Shown here: one piece after another, positions 1 through 5,028 of the stretch | How the letters are laid out: each line of letters begins with the position of its first letter | Position numbering within the stretch: the first letter of the stretch is position 1 | DNA from: QEXZ01 sp034660015 | GTDB taxonomy: Archaea > Halobacteriota > Syntropharchaeia > Alkanophagales > Methanospirareceae | Assembly (NCBI GenBank): GCA_034660015.1 | Contig: JAYEII010000081.1 | Span: 1-8,216 of the forward strand | Direction of reading: 5' to 3' | Length of the DNA: 8,216 nt | Program-made: the position numbers and the translations under genes | The notes under the pieces: model-generated | The model's input: the letters and a program-made list of their open reading frames with translations, nothing else | What the model was told of the DNA's origin: nothing | The model's database searches: none

Positions 1-14
1 AGACACAAATAAAC

Positions 15-33
15 CTTTCTTTCAAAAAGAAAG
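15..33. repeat. short inverted repeat (8-bp arms)
   Basis: CTTTCTTT and AAAGAAAG are perfect reverse complements separated by three bases (CAA). It lies 42 nt upstream of the zinc-finger relic. It could be the terminator hairpin of a gene left of the window or a chance A/T-rich palindrome; there is no T-run directly after it on the plus strand. Confidence 0.3.
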
Positions 34-74
34 CTTTACCAAAGAAACAATATTAGGTATAGGTAAGAGGGAAT

Positions 75-339
75 ATGGCATATTGCAAACATGAGTGCTG
101 TGGTGCTGCGGAAAAAATATGGTTACCATACGAATTTGAGGGGAGAGGAAGAGGGCTGAAACCACATTCATCTTGCGTTCATTGCGGCATTGTTTAAAAT
201 ATATCATCCGATGGGGCGAAACGAATGGGATATTACACTAATATACTCCCAAGATTGGGGATTACAAAAGTTCAGATACGGCTGATCACAAAAGAACTGC
301 TGGAAGTGTTTGAAAAACACGATACATACATACATAAAC
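75..339 (+). pseudogene. broken gene for a small Cys/His (zinc-finger-like) archaeal protein
   Basis: The frame opens with ATG at 75 behind a purine-rich GAGGG and reads MAYCKHECC, then later CVHCGIV, and meets TAA at 195-197. The same frame continues without another stop through NISSDGAKRMGYY and LGITKVQIRLITKELLEVF to about 323, so the two pieces look like one protein split by a single nonsense codon; AAA to TAA would explain it. The Cys/His pairs suggest a metal site. I recall similar unnamed archaeal proteins with a CxxCG(x)VKN.SSD stretch followed by an ITKVQ.RLI helix, but I cannot name the family. The expected C-terminus is missing: after about 323 the sequence turns into the tail of a UPF0175 gene. 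TAA cannot be read as selenocysteine or pyrrolysine, so decay is the simplest reading. The frame finally stops at 387-389. Confidence 0.6.
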
Positions 340-399
340 TATGGAATAGAGGAGTTGGAAGAGGACATCGCACATGCCAAGAGTGGTGAGCGATTCTGA
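331..399 (+). pseudogene. C-terminal remnant of a UPF0175-type antitoxin
   Basis: One frame reads YINYGIEELEEDI, then AHAKSGERF and a TGA at 397-399. UPF0175 antitoxins of archaeal toxin-antitoxin pairs commonly end in a Y..EEL.EDI segment. Everything upstream of this tail is gone and is replaced by the zinc-finger-like relic in another frame, so a deletion probably joined the two. The tail overlaps the start of the PIN relic by 26 nt, the tight overlap expected of an antitoxin-toxin operon. Assignment rests on about 20 residues plus the neighbour, so it is moderate. Confidence 0.5.
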
Positions 400-710
400 T
401 GTCATTATTCACCTGGCATAATCGAAGACAGAGTTCGCTAGGGGATTTCGAAGGTTTATGATATGGTATTCATATTGGGTAGGCACACGTTAAGGTGTTA
501 GCGGAGGAGTTGCACGCTGAGATATTCCTTTCAAATTAACTTTTTCTCTAAAGAGAAAACCCTAACTAAAAGAGTGAAAAACAATGTTTGCCGGGACAGT
601 AGGTGTAATACTAAGAGGAGCGAATCAAGGATGTTTGACCAAAGAAGAAGCGATAAAATTGCTGAACAAACTAAAAGCGAGCGAATTCAGAATACACCCA
701 AATAGTAAAT
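374..710 (+). pseudogene. decayed PIN-domain toxin (DUF3368 family)
   Basis: Pieces of one PIN/DUF3368 protein lie in order but in different frames. From ATG 374 it reads MPRVVSDSDVIIHLA, the usual N-terminus with the first acidic residue, and stops at TAA 419-421. KVYDMVFI follows at 451. AHVKVLAEELHAEIFLSN runs from 483 to a TAA at 537-539. After a further shift, FAGTVGVILRGANQG and EEAIKLLNKLKASEFRIHP follow from 587, typical of the DUF3368 C-terminal half (GTLGVLL..., then a helix ending in GFRIS). PIN toxins are Mg2+-dependent RNases paired with an antitoxin. This copy spans about 340 nt, against roughly 480 expected, and carries several frameshifts and at least one deletion, so it cannot make toxin. 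The 73-residue open frame at 584-805 is only its last fragment running into unrelated sequence. Its partner remnant lies directly upstream. Confidence 0.65.
542..559. repeat. perfect inverted repeat inside the PIN relic
   Basis: TTTTCTCT, two A residues, then AGAGAAAA: 8-bp arms and a 2-bp centre. It sits at the junction between two frames of the decayed toxin gene, so it may mark a rearrangement point or be a short operator-like palindrome. No gene now depends on it. Confidence 0.4.
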
Positions 711-734
711 GCTCAATATCTTGTAGTATAAATT

Positions 735-805
735 CTAAGCACGAAACTCTGAATAAGCCCCTACTGGGCTTGTGGGGTTACCGGGGCAGAGCCCACGATG
801 CTTAG
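735..805 (+). ncRNA. candidate three-way-junction structured RNA or remnant
   Basis: Three nested perfect stems can be drawn: CTAAGCA (735-741) with TGCTTAG (799-805); AAGCCC (755-760) with GGGCTT (766-771), closing a 5-nt loop; and GTGGG (772-776) with CCCAC (792-796). The 7-bp closing stem, the 17-nt middle arm and the total length resemble a tRNA outline. The middle loop lacks U33 and no T-arm with TTCGAA exists, so it is not a normal tRNA. The patch is more G/C-rich than its surroundings. It may be an unknown small RNA, a dispersed structured repeat or a degraded tRNA-like sequence. No promoter is obvious. From 806 to 885 I see nothing but C/T-rich spacer. Confidence 0.3.
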
Positions 806-885
806 GATTTAGGATTCCACACTCTTTATTGAGCACATTCCCTATACTCCTATTCCCCCGTGGCTATTCCCTACTGCCTGAATAG

Positions 886-958
886 TGGGCCCGATGCGAT
901 TCGAACGCATGACCTCCGCCTTGTCAAGGCGACGTCATTCCAACTAGACCACGGGCCC
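886..958 (-). tRNA. tRNA-Val (anticodon GAC)
   Basis: On the minus strand a full 73-nt cloverleaf folds: acceptor GGGCCCG with CGGGCCC (7 perfect pairs), a D-arm with GTC/GAC stem, an anticodon arm TCGCC-TTGACAA-GGCGG with U33 and anticodon GAC, a 5-nt variable loop, a T-arm ATGCG-TTCGAAT-CGCAT, and discriminator A. GAC reads the valine codons GUC and GUU. CCA is not encoded, as is common in archaea. No intron is present. An AT-rich stretch 23-42 nt upstream (981-1000 on the plus strand) can serve as TATA box. The gene stands alone on its strand between the relic region and trxB. Confidence 0.95.
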
Positions 959-980
959 CCTGTGAGATAGTATGGTGATT

Positions 981-1000
981 TTAATTATTATAATAAAGTT
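981..1000 (-). promoter_or_regulatory. TATA-like box for tRNA-Val
   Basis: Read on the minus strand, this stretch contains TTTATTATAATAATTAAAA. It is the only strongly AT-rich block before the tRNA, and its centre lies about 30 nt upstream of the mature 5' end, the normal archaeal TATA position. Confidence 0.5.
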
Positions 1001-1009
1001 TTCATGTGT

Positions 1010-1078
1010 TTATAAATCCATGTAAATCTGTGCCGTGTCTTAAATAGAATGAAGTTCTTTGTACTTTACATACAAGGA
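1010..1078 (+). promoter_or_regulatory. repeat-derived leader and promoter of trxB
   Basis: The stretch starts with a worn half copy of the dyad repeat (ATGTAAATCTGTG, then GTGTC), followed by CTTAAATAGAA and GTACTTTACATACAA. The same order, CTTAAATAGAA then GTACTTTATATACAA, occurs before rnhB. TTAAATA lies 39 nt before ATG 1079 here and 38 nt before ATG 2160 there, which places the transcript start just ahead of the start codon. The second AT-rich box is too close to the start codon to act as TATA unless initiation falls within the gene. Confidence 0.5.
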
Positions 1079-2014
1079 ATGAAGAGAGATGAGAATTACG
1101 ATTTGATTGTCGTTGGTGCGGGACCTGCGGGAATGACGGCAGGGATGTACGGTGCGAGGAGCGGACTAAAAACATTAGTGGCTGAGAAAGGAATAAGCGG
1201 CGGATTATCCAATGAGGCGCCGGAGATAGAGAATTATCCGGGATTCATGCGGGTGGGTGGCATGGAATTGGCGGAGAAGATGAAAGAGCAAGCGTCAGAA
1301 TATGTGGAGATAAAAGAGCTGGAAGGGGTGGAAAAAATAGAGACGAGTGAAAAAGGAAACGGGGAAAATATGCTGGTCGTTACGGAAAAATGCTCTTATG
1401 TTACAAAGACAGCGATAATAAGTACGGGAACCAAACACCGGAAATTGGGTGCCAGAGGTGAAGACGAATTTTTAGGCCGGGGGATATCCTATTGTGCTAC
1501 CTGTGATGGTTTTTTCTTTAGAGATAAGCCTGTAATAGTGCTCGGCGGTGGTGACTCAGCCGTTAGAGAAGCTTTATATCTGAAAAATATCGGCTGTAAG
1601 GTAACGCTGATTCACAGAAGAGATAAGCTCAGGGCGGAACCGTATTTACAAAACAAGTTGGAAGAGGCCGGTGTGCCTGTCTTGTGGAATTCCGTGGTGA
1701 ACGAGATAAAAGGGGATAAAGCCGTGAGGAGCGTTGTTAAGTATGATAAAAAGAAAGAGATCGAAGATGAGCTCCCCGTGGAAGGTGTGTTTATATCCAT
1801 CGGCGAAGAGCCGGTAAATTATTTGGCAGCACAAATAGGAATCAAATGCGATAAAAACGGCTACATAATCGCAGATAAAAACCAGAGGACAAACATCAAA
1901 CGAGTATATGCAGCTGGAGATATAACAGGTGGCGTGAGACAGGTGGTGGTTGCGTGTGCAGAAGGCGCTATCGCTGCTACCTCGGCGTATAACGATTTGC
2001 TGGAATTGGAATAA
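1079..2014 (+). CDS. trxB: thioredoxin reductase (NADPH-type flavoprotein)
   Basis: It transfers electrons from a pyridine nucleotide through FAD and a redox-active disulfide to thioredoxin-like proteins in the cytoplasm. With the start at 1079 it has 311 residues, a normal length. Visible motifs: FAD-binding GAGPAG (13-18), the redox pair CATC followed by DG (139-144), the nucleotide-binding GGGDSA (156-161) and HRRDKLR (179-185), which normally contacts the NADPH 2'-phosphate, and the C-terminal FAD motif AAGDITGG followed by RQVVVACAEG. The ATG at 1049 would add MKFFVLYIQG, but that stretch matches the noncoding leader of rnhB, so 1079 (MKRDENYDLIVVG) is preferred. It is transcribed alone, followed by 145 bp of repeat-bearing spacer. 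All catalytic residues are present. Its electron acceptor cannot be told from this window, as no thioredoxin gene is here. Confidence 0.95.
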   Translation: MKRDENYDLIVVGAGPAGMTAGMYGARSGLKTLVAEKGISGGLSNEAPEIENYPGFMRVGGMELAEKMKEQASEYVEIKELEGVEKIETSEKGNGENMLVVTEKCSYVTKTAIISTGTKHRKLGARGEDEFLGRGISYCATCDGFFFRDKPVIVLGGGDSAVREALYLKNIGCKVTLIHRRDKLRAEPYLQNKLEEAGVPVLWNSVVNEIKGDKAVRSVVKYDKKKEIEDELPVEGVFISIGEEPVNYLAAQIGIKCDKNGYIIADKNQRTNIKRVYAAGDITGGVRQVVVACAEGAIAATSAYNDLLELE

Positions 2015-2030
2015 ATAAATAAATAAATAA
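2011..2030. repeat. tetranucleotide microsatellite (ATAA)5
   Basis: Five perfect tandem ATAA units start in the last codons of trxB and supply its stop codon (2012-2014). A further imperfect AAATAAATTA follows. Because the period is four, stops occur in more than one frame. It probably arose by slippage. Confidence 0.85.
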
Positions 2031-2041
2031 AAATAAATTAT

Positions 2042-2122
2042 AGACGCAGATTAACGCAGATGATAAGAATCAACACGGTTAAACAAAAATAAATCTGCGT
2101 AAATCAGTGTAAATCTGTGTCT
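2042..2122. repeat. dyad repeat element, copy 1 (81 bp)
   Basis: The left end AGACGCAGATT is the reverse complement of the right end AATCTGTGTCT at 10 of 11 positions. Inside, ACGCAGAT repeats on the left, and ATCTGCGTAAATC and GTGTAAATC repeat on the right, so each arm is itself a tandem of an approximately 9-bp unit. The element fills most of the trxB-rnhB spacer and ends at the CTTAAATAG box of rnhB. The larger copy is at 4852-4978. Confidence 0.75.
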
Positions 2123-2150
2123 TAAATAGAAGGAAGCTGTACTTTATATA
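2121..2150 (+). promoter_or_regulatory. promoter of rnhB
   Basis: CTTAAATAG at 2121-2129 lies 38 nt before the ATG at 2160 and gives a transcript start a few bases ahead of it. TTTATATA at 2143-2150 is a better TATA sequence, but it is only 10 nt from the start codon. The block resembles the trxB leader closely. Confidence 0.45.
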
Positions 2151-2159
2151 CAATAACAA

Positions 2160-2810
2160 ATGGAACTAAGGGAGATAGGGATTGACGAAGCGGGAAAGGG
2201 CCCCGTAGTAGGGTCTATGTTCGTTGCGGGCGTATTGAATTTTGATGGATTAGAAACGCTGGGCGTAAAGGATTCAAAGCAACTGAGTCCTTCAAGGCGA
2301 GAATATCTGGCGGAACGTATAGAAGCCTCAACTGATGTTTATGTCCTCGAATTTACGGCAAACGAGATAGACGAGGGTAGAAAAAGGCATACGTTAAATG
2401 AAATTATGGTTGAACTTTTTTCTGCTGTACTTATACATTTCCAGCCTGATAGGGCGTTCGTTGACGCAGCAGATGTCAATCCAGATAGATTCGCAGTGAA
2501 TCTTAAATCAGGCTACGAGAAGGGAATGGGCGGTGGAAGGAAAAGGGGAATAGAAATAATTTCCGAGTTTAAAGCAGACGTACGTTACCCGGTGGTCAGT
2601 GCAGCGTCAATAATTGCAAAAGTGCATCGTGATAGGTCAATAAGGCAGCTCGAAGCGGAAATAGGGATGGAGATAGGCAGTGGATACCCCGCAGACCCGA
2701 AAACCATTCAATTCCTGGACGAATTGGTAAAAGAAAAAGCGGAACTTCCTGCTTACGTGAGACATTCATGGAAAACCGTCAAAAGATTAGTTTCCTTTAT
2801 ATATACTTAA
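2160..2810 (+). CDS. rnhB: ribonuclease HII
   Basis: It cleaves RNA in RNA-DNA hybrids and at single ribonucleotides in DNA, using two metal ions, in replication and repair. The 216 residues are the usual archaeal length. The N-terminus GIDEAGKGPVVG supplies Asp9 and Glu10. DAADVN supplies Asp102. The stretch ADVRYPVVSAASIIAKVHRD supplies Asp140, completing the four catalytic acids. VKDSKQL (36-42) and SGYPADPKT are family motifs too. The third residue after DEA is Lys where many relatives have Arg. ATG 2160 is the only start that keeps the catalytic N-terminus at its normal distance. The last codons (SFIYT) contain the TATA box of tfb, so the two genes are packed without an operon link. Confidence 0.95.
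   Translation: MELREIGIDEAGKGPVVGSMFVAGVLNFDGLETLGVKDSKQLSPSRREYLAERIEASTDVYVLEFTANEIDEGRKRHTLNEIMVELFSAVLIHFQPDRAFVDAADVNPDRFAVNLKSGYEKGMGGGRKRGIEIISEFKADVRYPVVSAASIIAKVHRDRSIRQLEAEIGMEIGSGYPADPKTIQFLDELVKEKAELPAYVRHSWKTVKRLVSFIYT
2796..2805 (+). promoter_or_regulatory. TATA box of tfb inside the end of rnhB
   Basis: TTTATATATA is a consensus archaeal TATA box starting 37 nt before ATG 2833, predicting a leader of only a few bases. It overlaps the codons for the last residues of RNase HII, so these codons are under double constraint. Confidence 0.7.
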
Positions 2811-2832
2811 CCTTAAACAGAACAACCATACT

Positions 2833-3825
2833 ATGGCAGCCCCTAAGAGCGATAAGGAAGCGACGAGGGATGGTGCGAAGAAGAAGCGAGAAGGCACTGT
2901 CGATGATGCTGCTGTTGTTGCCGCTGTTGCTGCTGCTAAAGAAGAGCTAAAAGAATGCCCTGAATGCGGTTCTAAATGTTTGATATGTGATTATGGTAAA
3001 GCGGAGATTTTTTGCGAGGATTGCGGGCTGATAATAAGAGAGAACATTGTTGACCTTGGTCCTGAGTGGCGTGCCTTCGATTCAGAACAGAAGTCCAAAC
3101 GAGCGAGGACGGGCGCACCGATGACGTATCGGATACACGATAAAGGTCTGAGCACCGTTGTCTCATCGGGTTCCGGTCTGAGTCCGGGGGAATATAAGTT
3201 AAAGAAATGGCAACAGCGGACTCACGTTGCGAATACAACCGAAAGGAGCTTCATCTTCGCTCTCTCTGAGATTGACCGGATGGCATCTGCGCTTAGACTA
3301 CCGGTGAATATCAGGGAGGCAGCGTCTATGCTATACCGCAAAGCGATGAAGAAGCGGCTAATCCGTGGGCGTAGCATAGAGGGTATAACTTCTGCTCTCC
3401 TATATATTAGCTGCAGACAGTATGGTGTGCCACGAACACTGGAAGAGCTGAGTGACATATCAAGAGTCGGGCAGAAGGAGATAAGCCGTGCATATCGCTT
3501 CCTTTTACGAGAGCTGGACTTGAAAGTTTCACCTGCTTCTCCCGTTGATTTCGTGCCACGTTTCTGTTCCTTACTTAATCTGGGTGGTGAGATAAGGTCA
3601 CATGCAGTAGAGATAATAAAGAAGGCGACGGAAGCGGAACTGACCAACGGGCGAGGACCGATAGGAATAGCAGCTGCTGCTATTTATATCGCTGCGATAT
3701 TAAGCGGTGAGCATCGCACACAGAAGGAAGTGTCCAACGTTACGGGTGTGACCGAGGTTACAATACGGAACAGATATAAAGAATTGTCAGAGCAGTTAGA
3801 AATACCTGAACTTTTAGAATTTTAG
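2833..3825 (+). CDS. tfb: transcription initiation factor B (TFB)
   Basis: TFB, the archaeal TFIIB, binds the TBP-TATA complex and the BRE element and recruits RNA polymerase. The 330 residues contain a zinc ribbon (CPEC 42-45, CEDC 61-64), the B-reader/linker region with DLGPEWRAFDSEQ and GAPMT, the GLSTVV motif, and two cyclin repeats (about 125-215 and 220-325). The C-terminal QKEVSNVTGVTEVTIRNRY is the helix-turn-helix that reads the BRE. The first 41 residues are unusual: a charged part, then an Ala/Val-rich run coded by GCT/GTT-type repeats (2900-2940). No other in-frame start lies between 2833 and the zinc ribbon, and the TATA box fits this ATG. The final PELLEF and stop adjoin the tandem array at 3823. 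Archaea often have several TFBs; whether this is the main one is unknown. Confidence 0.95.
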   Translation: MAAPKSDKEATRDGAKKKREGTVDDAAVVAAVAAAKEELKECPECGSKCLICDYGKAEIFCEDCGLIIRENIVDLGPEWRAFDSEQKSKRARTGAPMTYRIHDKGLSTVVSSGSGLSPGEYKLKKWQQRTHVANTTERSFIFALSEIDRMASALRLPVNIREAASMLYRKAMKKRLIRGRSIEGITSALLYISCRQYGVPRTLEELSDISRVGQKEISRAYRFLLRELDLKVSPASPVDFVPRFCSLLNLGGEIRSHAVEIIKKATEAELTNGRGPIGIAAAAIYIAAILSGEHRTQKEVSNVTGVTEVTIRNRYKELSEQLEIPELLEF

Positions 3826-3884
3826 CGGCTTAGAAGCTTAGAAGGTATAGCGGGTTAGCGGTATAGTGGCTTAGAGGGTTAGTA
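3823..3884 (+). repeat. left tandem array flanking the four-helix-bundle gene
   Basis: About eight degenerate 7-9 bp units follow one another: TTTAGCGGC, TTAGAAGC, TTAGAAGG, TATAGCGGG, TTAGCGG, TATAGTGGC, TTAGAGGG, TTAG. The first unit contains the stop codon of tfb (TAG 3823-3825). The array reads in the opposite orientation to that at 4225-4268, making an imperfect inverted repeat around the small gene. Confidence 0.75.
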
Positions 3885-3893
3885 AAAAGACAA

Positions 3894-3902
3894 ACTTATA
3901 AT
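3894..3902 (+). promoter_or_regulatory. TATA-like box before the four-helix-bundle gene
   Basis: CTTATAATC starts 31 nt before ATG 3925, a suitable distance for a nearly leaderless transcript. AAGGA at 3914-3918 could act as a weak ribosome-binding site. Confidence 0.4.
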
Positions 3903-3924
3903 CTATGGAAAAGAAGGATTAACG

Positions 3925-4233
3925 ATGAAGAGTTTTAAGGAATTAAAAGTGTGGCAAAAATGGATTGAACTTGTAGCGATAGTCTATAAAATTACCGCCT
4001 CATTTCCAGAGGGAGAGAAATACAGTAATTCTCAAAATCTTGTGGATTTTAAGCAATTTTTATCCATTGCACGGGGTTCTTGTGCCGAGTTGGATACACA
4101 AATAATTATCTCGCATAAATTGGGTTTTATCCAAGACGACGACTTTAATAAATTATCTCCCAAGGTAGAAGAACTATCAAAAATGCCCCCCTCCTTCTAC
4201 TCCAAAATAAATTCCAACTCACCAACCCGCTAA
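3925..4233 (+). CDS. four-helix-bundle protein (23S rRNA intervening-sequence family), shortened
   Basis: The opening MKSFKELKVWQKWIELV and the later FLSIARGSCAELDTQ, IISHKLGFI and ELSKM match the four-helix-bundle family first known from intervening sequences of 23S rRNA genes. The molecular role of these proteins is unknown. Relatives have about 115-120 residues and carry a segment like QIRRAAVSIPSNIAEG between EKY and the FLSIARGS helix. Here EKYSNSQNLVDFKQ goes straight into FLSIARGS, so about 25 residues, most of helix 2, are lost. The C-terminus after ELSKM (PPSFYSKINSNSPTR) is also atypical, follows a run of six C that could hide a frameshift, and ends inside the right tandem array, which supplies the TAA. 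It may therefore be a decaying gene. The inverted arrays on both sides suggest it arrived as a cassette between tfb and the DUF99 gene. Confidence 0.75.
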   Translation: MKSFKELKVWQKWIELVAIVYKITASFPEGEKYSNSQNLVDFKQFLSIARGSCAELDTQIIISHKLGFIQDDDFNKLSPKVEELSKMPPSFYSKINSNSPTR

Positions 4234-4268
4234 TCCCGCTAAACCTCTAAACCGCTAATCTGCTAAAC
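4225..4268 (-). repeat. right tandem array flanking the four-helix-bundle gene
   Basis: On the plus strand it reads CCCGCTAA, TCCCGCTAA, ACCTCTAA, ACCGCTAA, TCTGCTAA: five 8-9 bp units, the reverse complement of the type seen at 3823-3884. It contains the stop of the four-helix-bundle gene (TAA 4231-4233) and, on the minus strand, the last codons (FSRLAV) and stop (4247-4249) of the DUF99 gene. Confidence 0.75.
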
Positions 4269-4831
4269 GCCGCTCTTGCCGCTATTTTCGCAACTCTTAA
4301 CGGTTCGGGCACTTTTCCGTTTCCGTGCGTGGCGAATTTTTTAAGCACCGCAGCAGCTTCGTCTTTTTCCATACCCAGAAACCGTATTAAAACATCGTAT
4401 TTATCGTGCAATCGCACAGGAACACGGTTTCCAAGTCGCTTGTAGGCTTCTATCCGTGAATCCCGCTCATCGGCTTCAAAATGCCGGGCTATATGCTCCT
4501 CCAGACCCTTTGATTCTTCGTAAGTCACGCAAATGAGCGGAACCCCCAACTGCTCATACACCTGCTTTATATCTATAATGTTAAACCAGCTGATGACGCA
4601 TCCATTTAACATCATTATATTTATGTCTGCACGTTGCAGCGATTCAAAAACGTGCATTATGCCCTCTGTAGCGTCCATCCCGCCAACGGTGGCTTCTCCG
4701 AAGGTGAGACCATCTATAACGAGATCCGAACGCATAACCACGCCTGCAAGCACGGATTTTTTATCGCCCTGCTTGAAGCTTTCGGCAATACCAAGCACCC
4801 GTATTCCCCTTTTATTTGTGTGCAATGCCAT
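4247..4831 (-). CDS. DUF99 family protein (endonuclease V-like fold, UPF0215)
   Basis: The 194 residues match the archaeal DUF99 family (COG1628), related in fold to endonuclease V, which cuts at deaminated bases. Recognised segments: RVLGIAESF (11-19), VLAGVVMR (27-34), GGMDATEGI (50-58), MLNGCVISWFNIIDI (74-88), PLICVTYEES, and near the end KVPEPLRVAKIAARA. In endonuclease V and many DUF99 members the first strand (GIDDGPF) and the MLDG motif bring acidic residues. Here these read GIAESF and MLNG, so the usual metal-binding Asp residues look absent or replaced. I recall this form from methanogen-type members, which suggests a non-catalytic or altered role. The last residues FSRLAV are coded by the tandem array. 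The gene faces the four-helix-bundle gene tail to tail. Its leader (CCTAAATAG, 21 nt before ATG) abuts dyad repeat copy 2. Function is unproven. Confidence 0.85.
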   Translation of the reverse strand: MALHTNKRGIRVLGIAESFKQGDKKSVLAGVVMRSDLVIDGLTFGEATVGGMDATEGIMHVFESLQRADINIMMLNGCVISWFNIIDIKQVYEQLGVPLICVTYEESKGLEEHIARHFEADERDSRIEAYKRLGNRVPVRLHDKYDVLIRFLGMEKDEAAAVLKKFATHGNGKVPEPLRVAKIAARAAFSRLAV

Positions 4832-4852
4832 ATATTCAAAGTTCCTATTTAG
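4832..4852 (-). promoter_or_regulatory. leader of the DUF99 gene with CCTAAATAGG box
   Basis: Read toward the gene: CCTAAATAGG, then AACTTTGAATAT and the ATG at 4831. The box matches CTTAAATAG of the trxB and rnhB leaders and likewise starts where the dyad repeat ends, but it is 21 rather than about 38 nt from the start codon. It may thus act from a different spacing, or the true TATA lies inside the repeat. Confidence 0.35.
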
Positions 4853-4978
4853 GACGCAGATTTACGCGGATTTACGCAGAAAACTATTTCCTCAAATTAT
4901 CAAATGCCTCACGTTTAACTTCCGGTTTAGTGCCAAAATTAAGTTTAAAATCCTGATTATCTGCGTTCATCTGCGTCC
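4852..4978. repeat. dyad repeat element, copy 2 (127 bp, MITE-like)
   Basis: Perfect 10-bp terminal inverted repeats GGACGCAGAT and ATCTGCGTCC enclose the element. The left arm is a tandem of about 9 bp (GCAGATTTAC, GCGGATTTAC, GCAG); the right arm holds ATCTGCGTTC and ATCTGCGTCC. The 75-bp centre is AT-rich and noncoding. It lies between the divergently placed promoter of the DUF99 gene and the 3' end of the next gene. No transposase is encoded. Confidence 0.75.
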
Positions 4979-5028
4979 GATTATCAAAAATTATGTTTTC
5001 TGGTCTTGTGCCAATCTTATGTAATCTC

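Noticed and set aside
584..805. Open frame of 73 codons as a stand-alone small gene
   Set aside because: Its first 40 residues are the C-terminal part of DUF3368 and the rest runs through a folded noncoding patch; it is the last piece of the PIN relic.
735..805. A degraded tRNA gene
   Set aside because: A 7-bp outer stem and 17-nt middle arm are suggestive, but U33, a T-arm and a D-arm are missing; kept only as an unnamed structured candidate.
1049..1078. Longer trxB start adding ten residues
   Set aside because: The extra stretch aligns with the noncoding leader of rnhB, and the flavoprotein N-terminus is normal from 1079.
2143..2150. TTTATATA as the main TATA box of rnhB
   Set aside because: It lies only 10 nt before the only plausible start codon, so transcription would begin inside the gene; the CTTAAATAG box is better placed.
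3222..3647. Minus-strand 141-codon frame inside tfb
   Set aside because: It lies wholly opposite the conserved cyclin repeats of TFB and is Ser/Arg-rich, typical of a shadow frame.
3823..4268. CRISPR array at the TTAGCGG units
   Set aside because: Units are 7-9 bp, contiguous and degenerate, without spacers; no cas genes are present.
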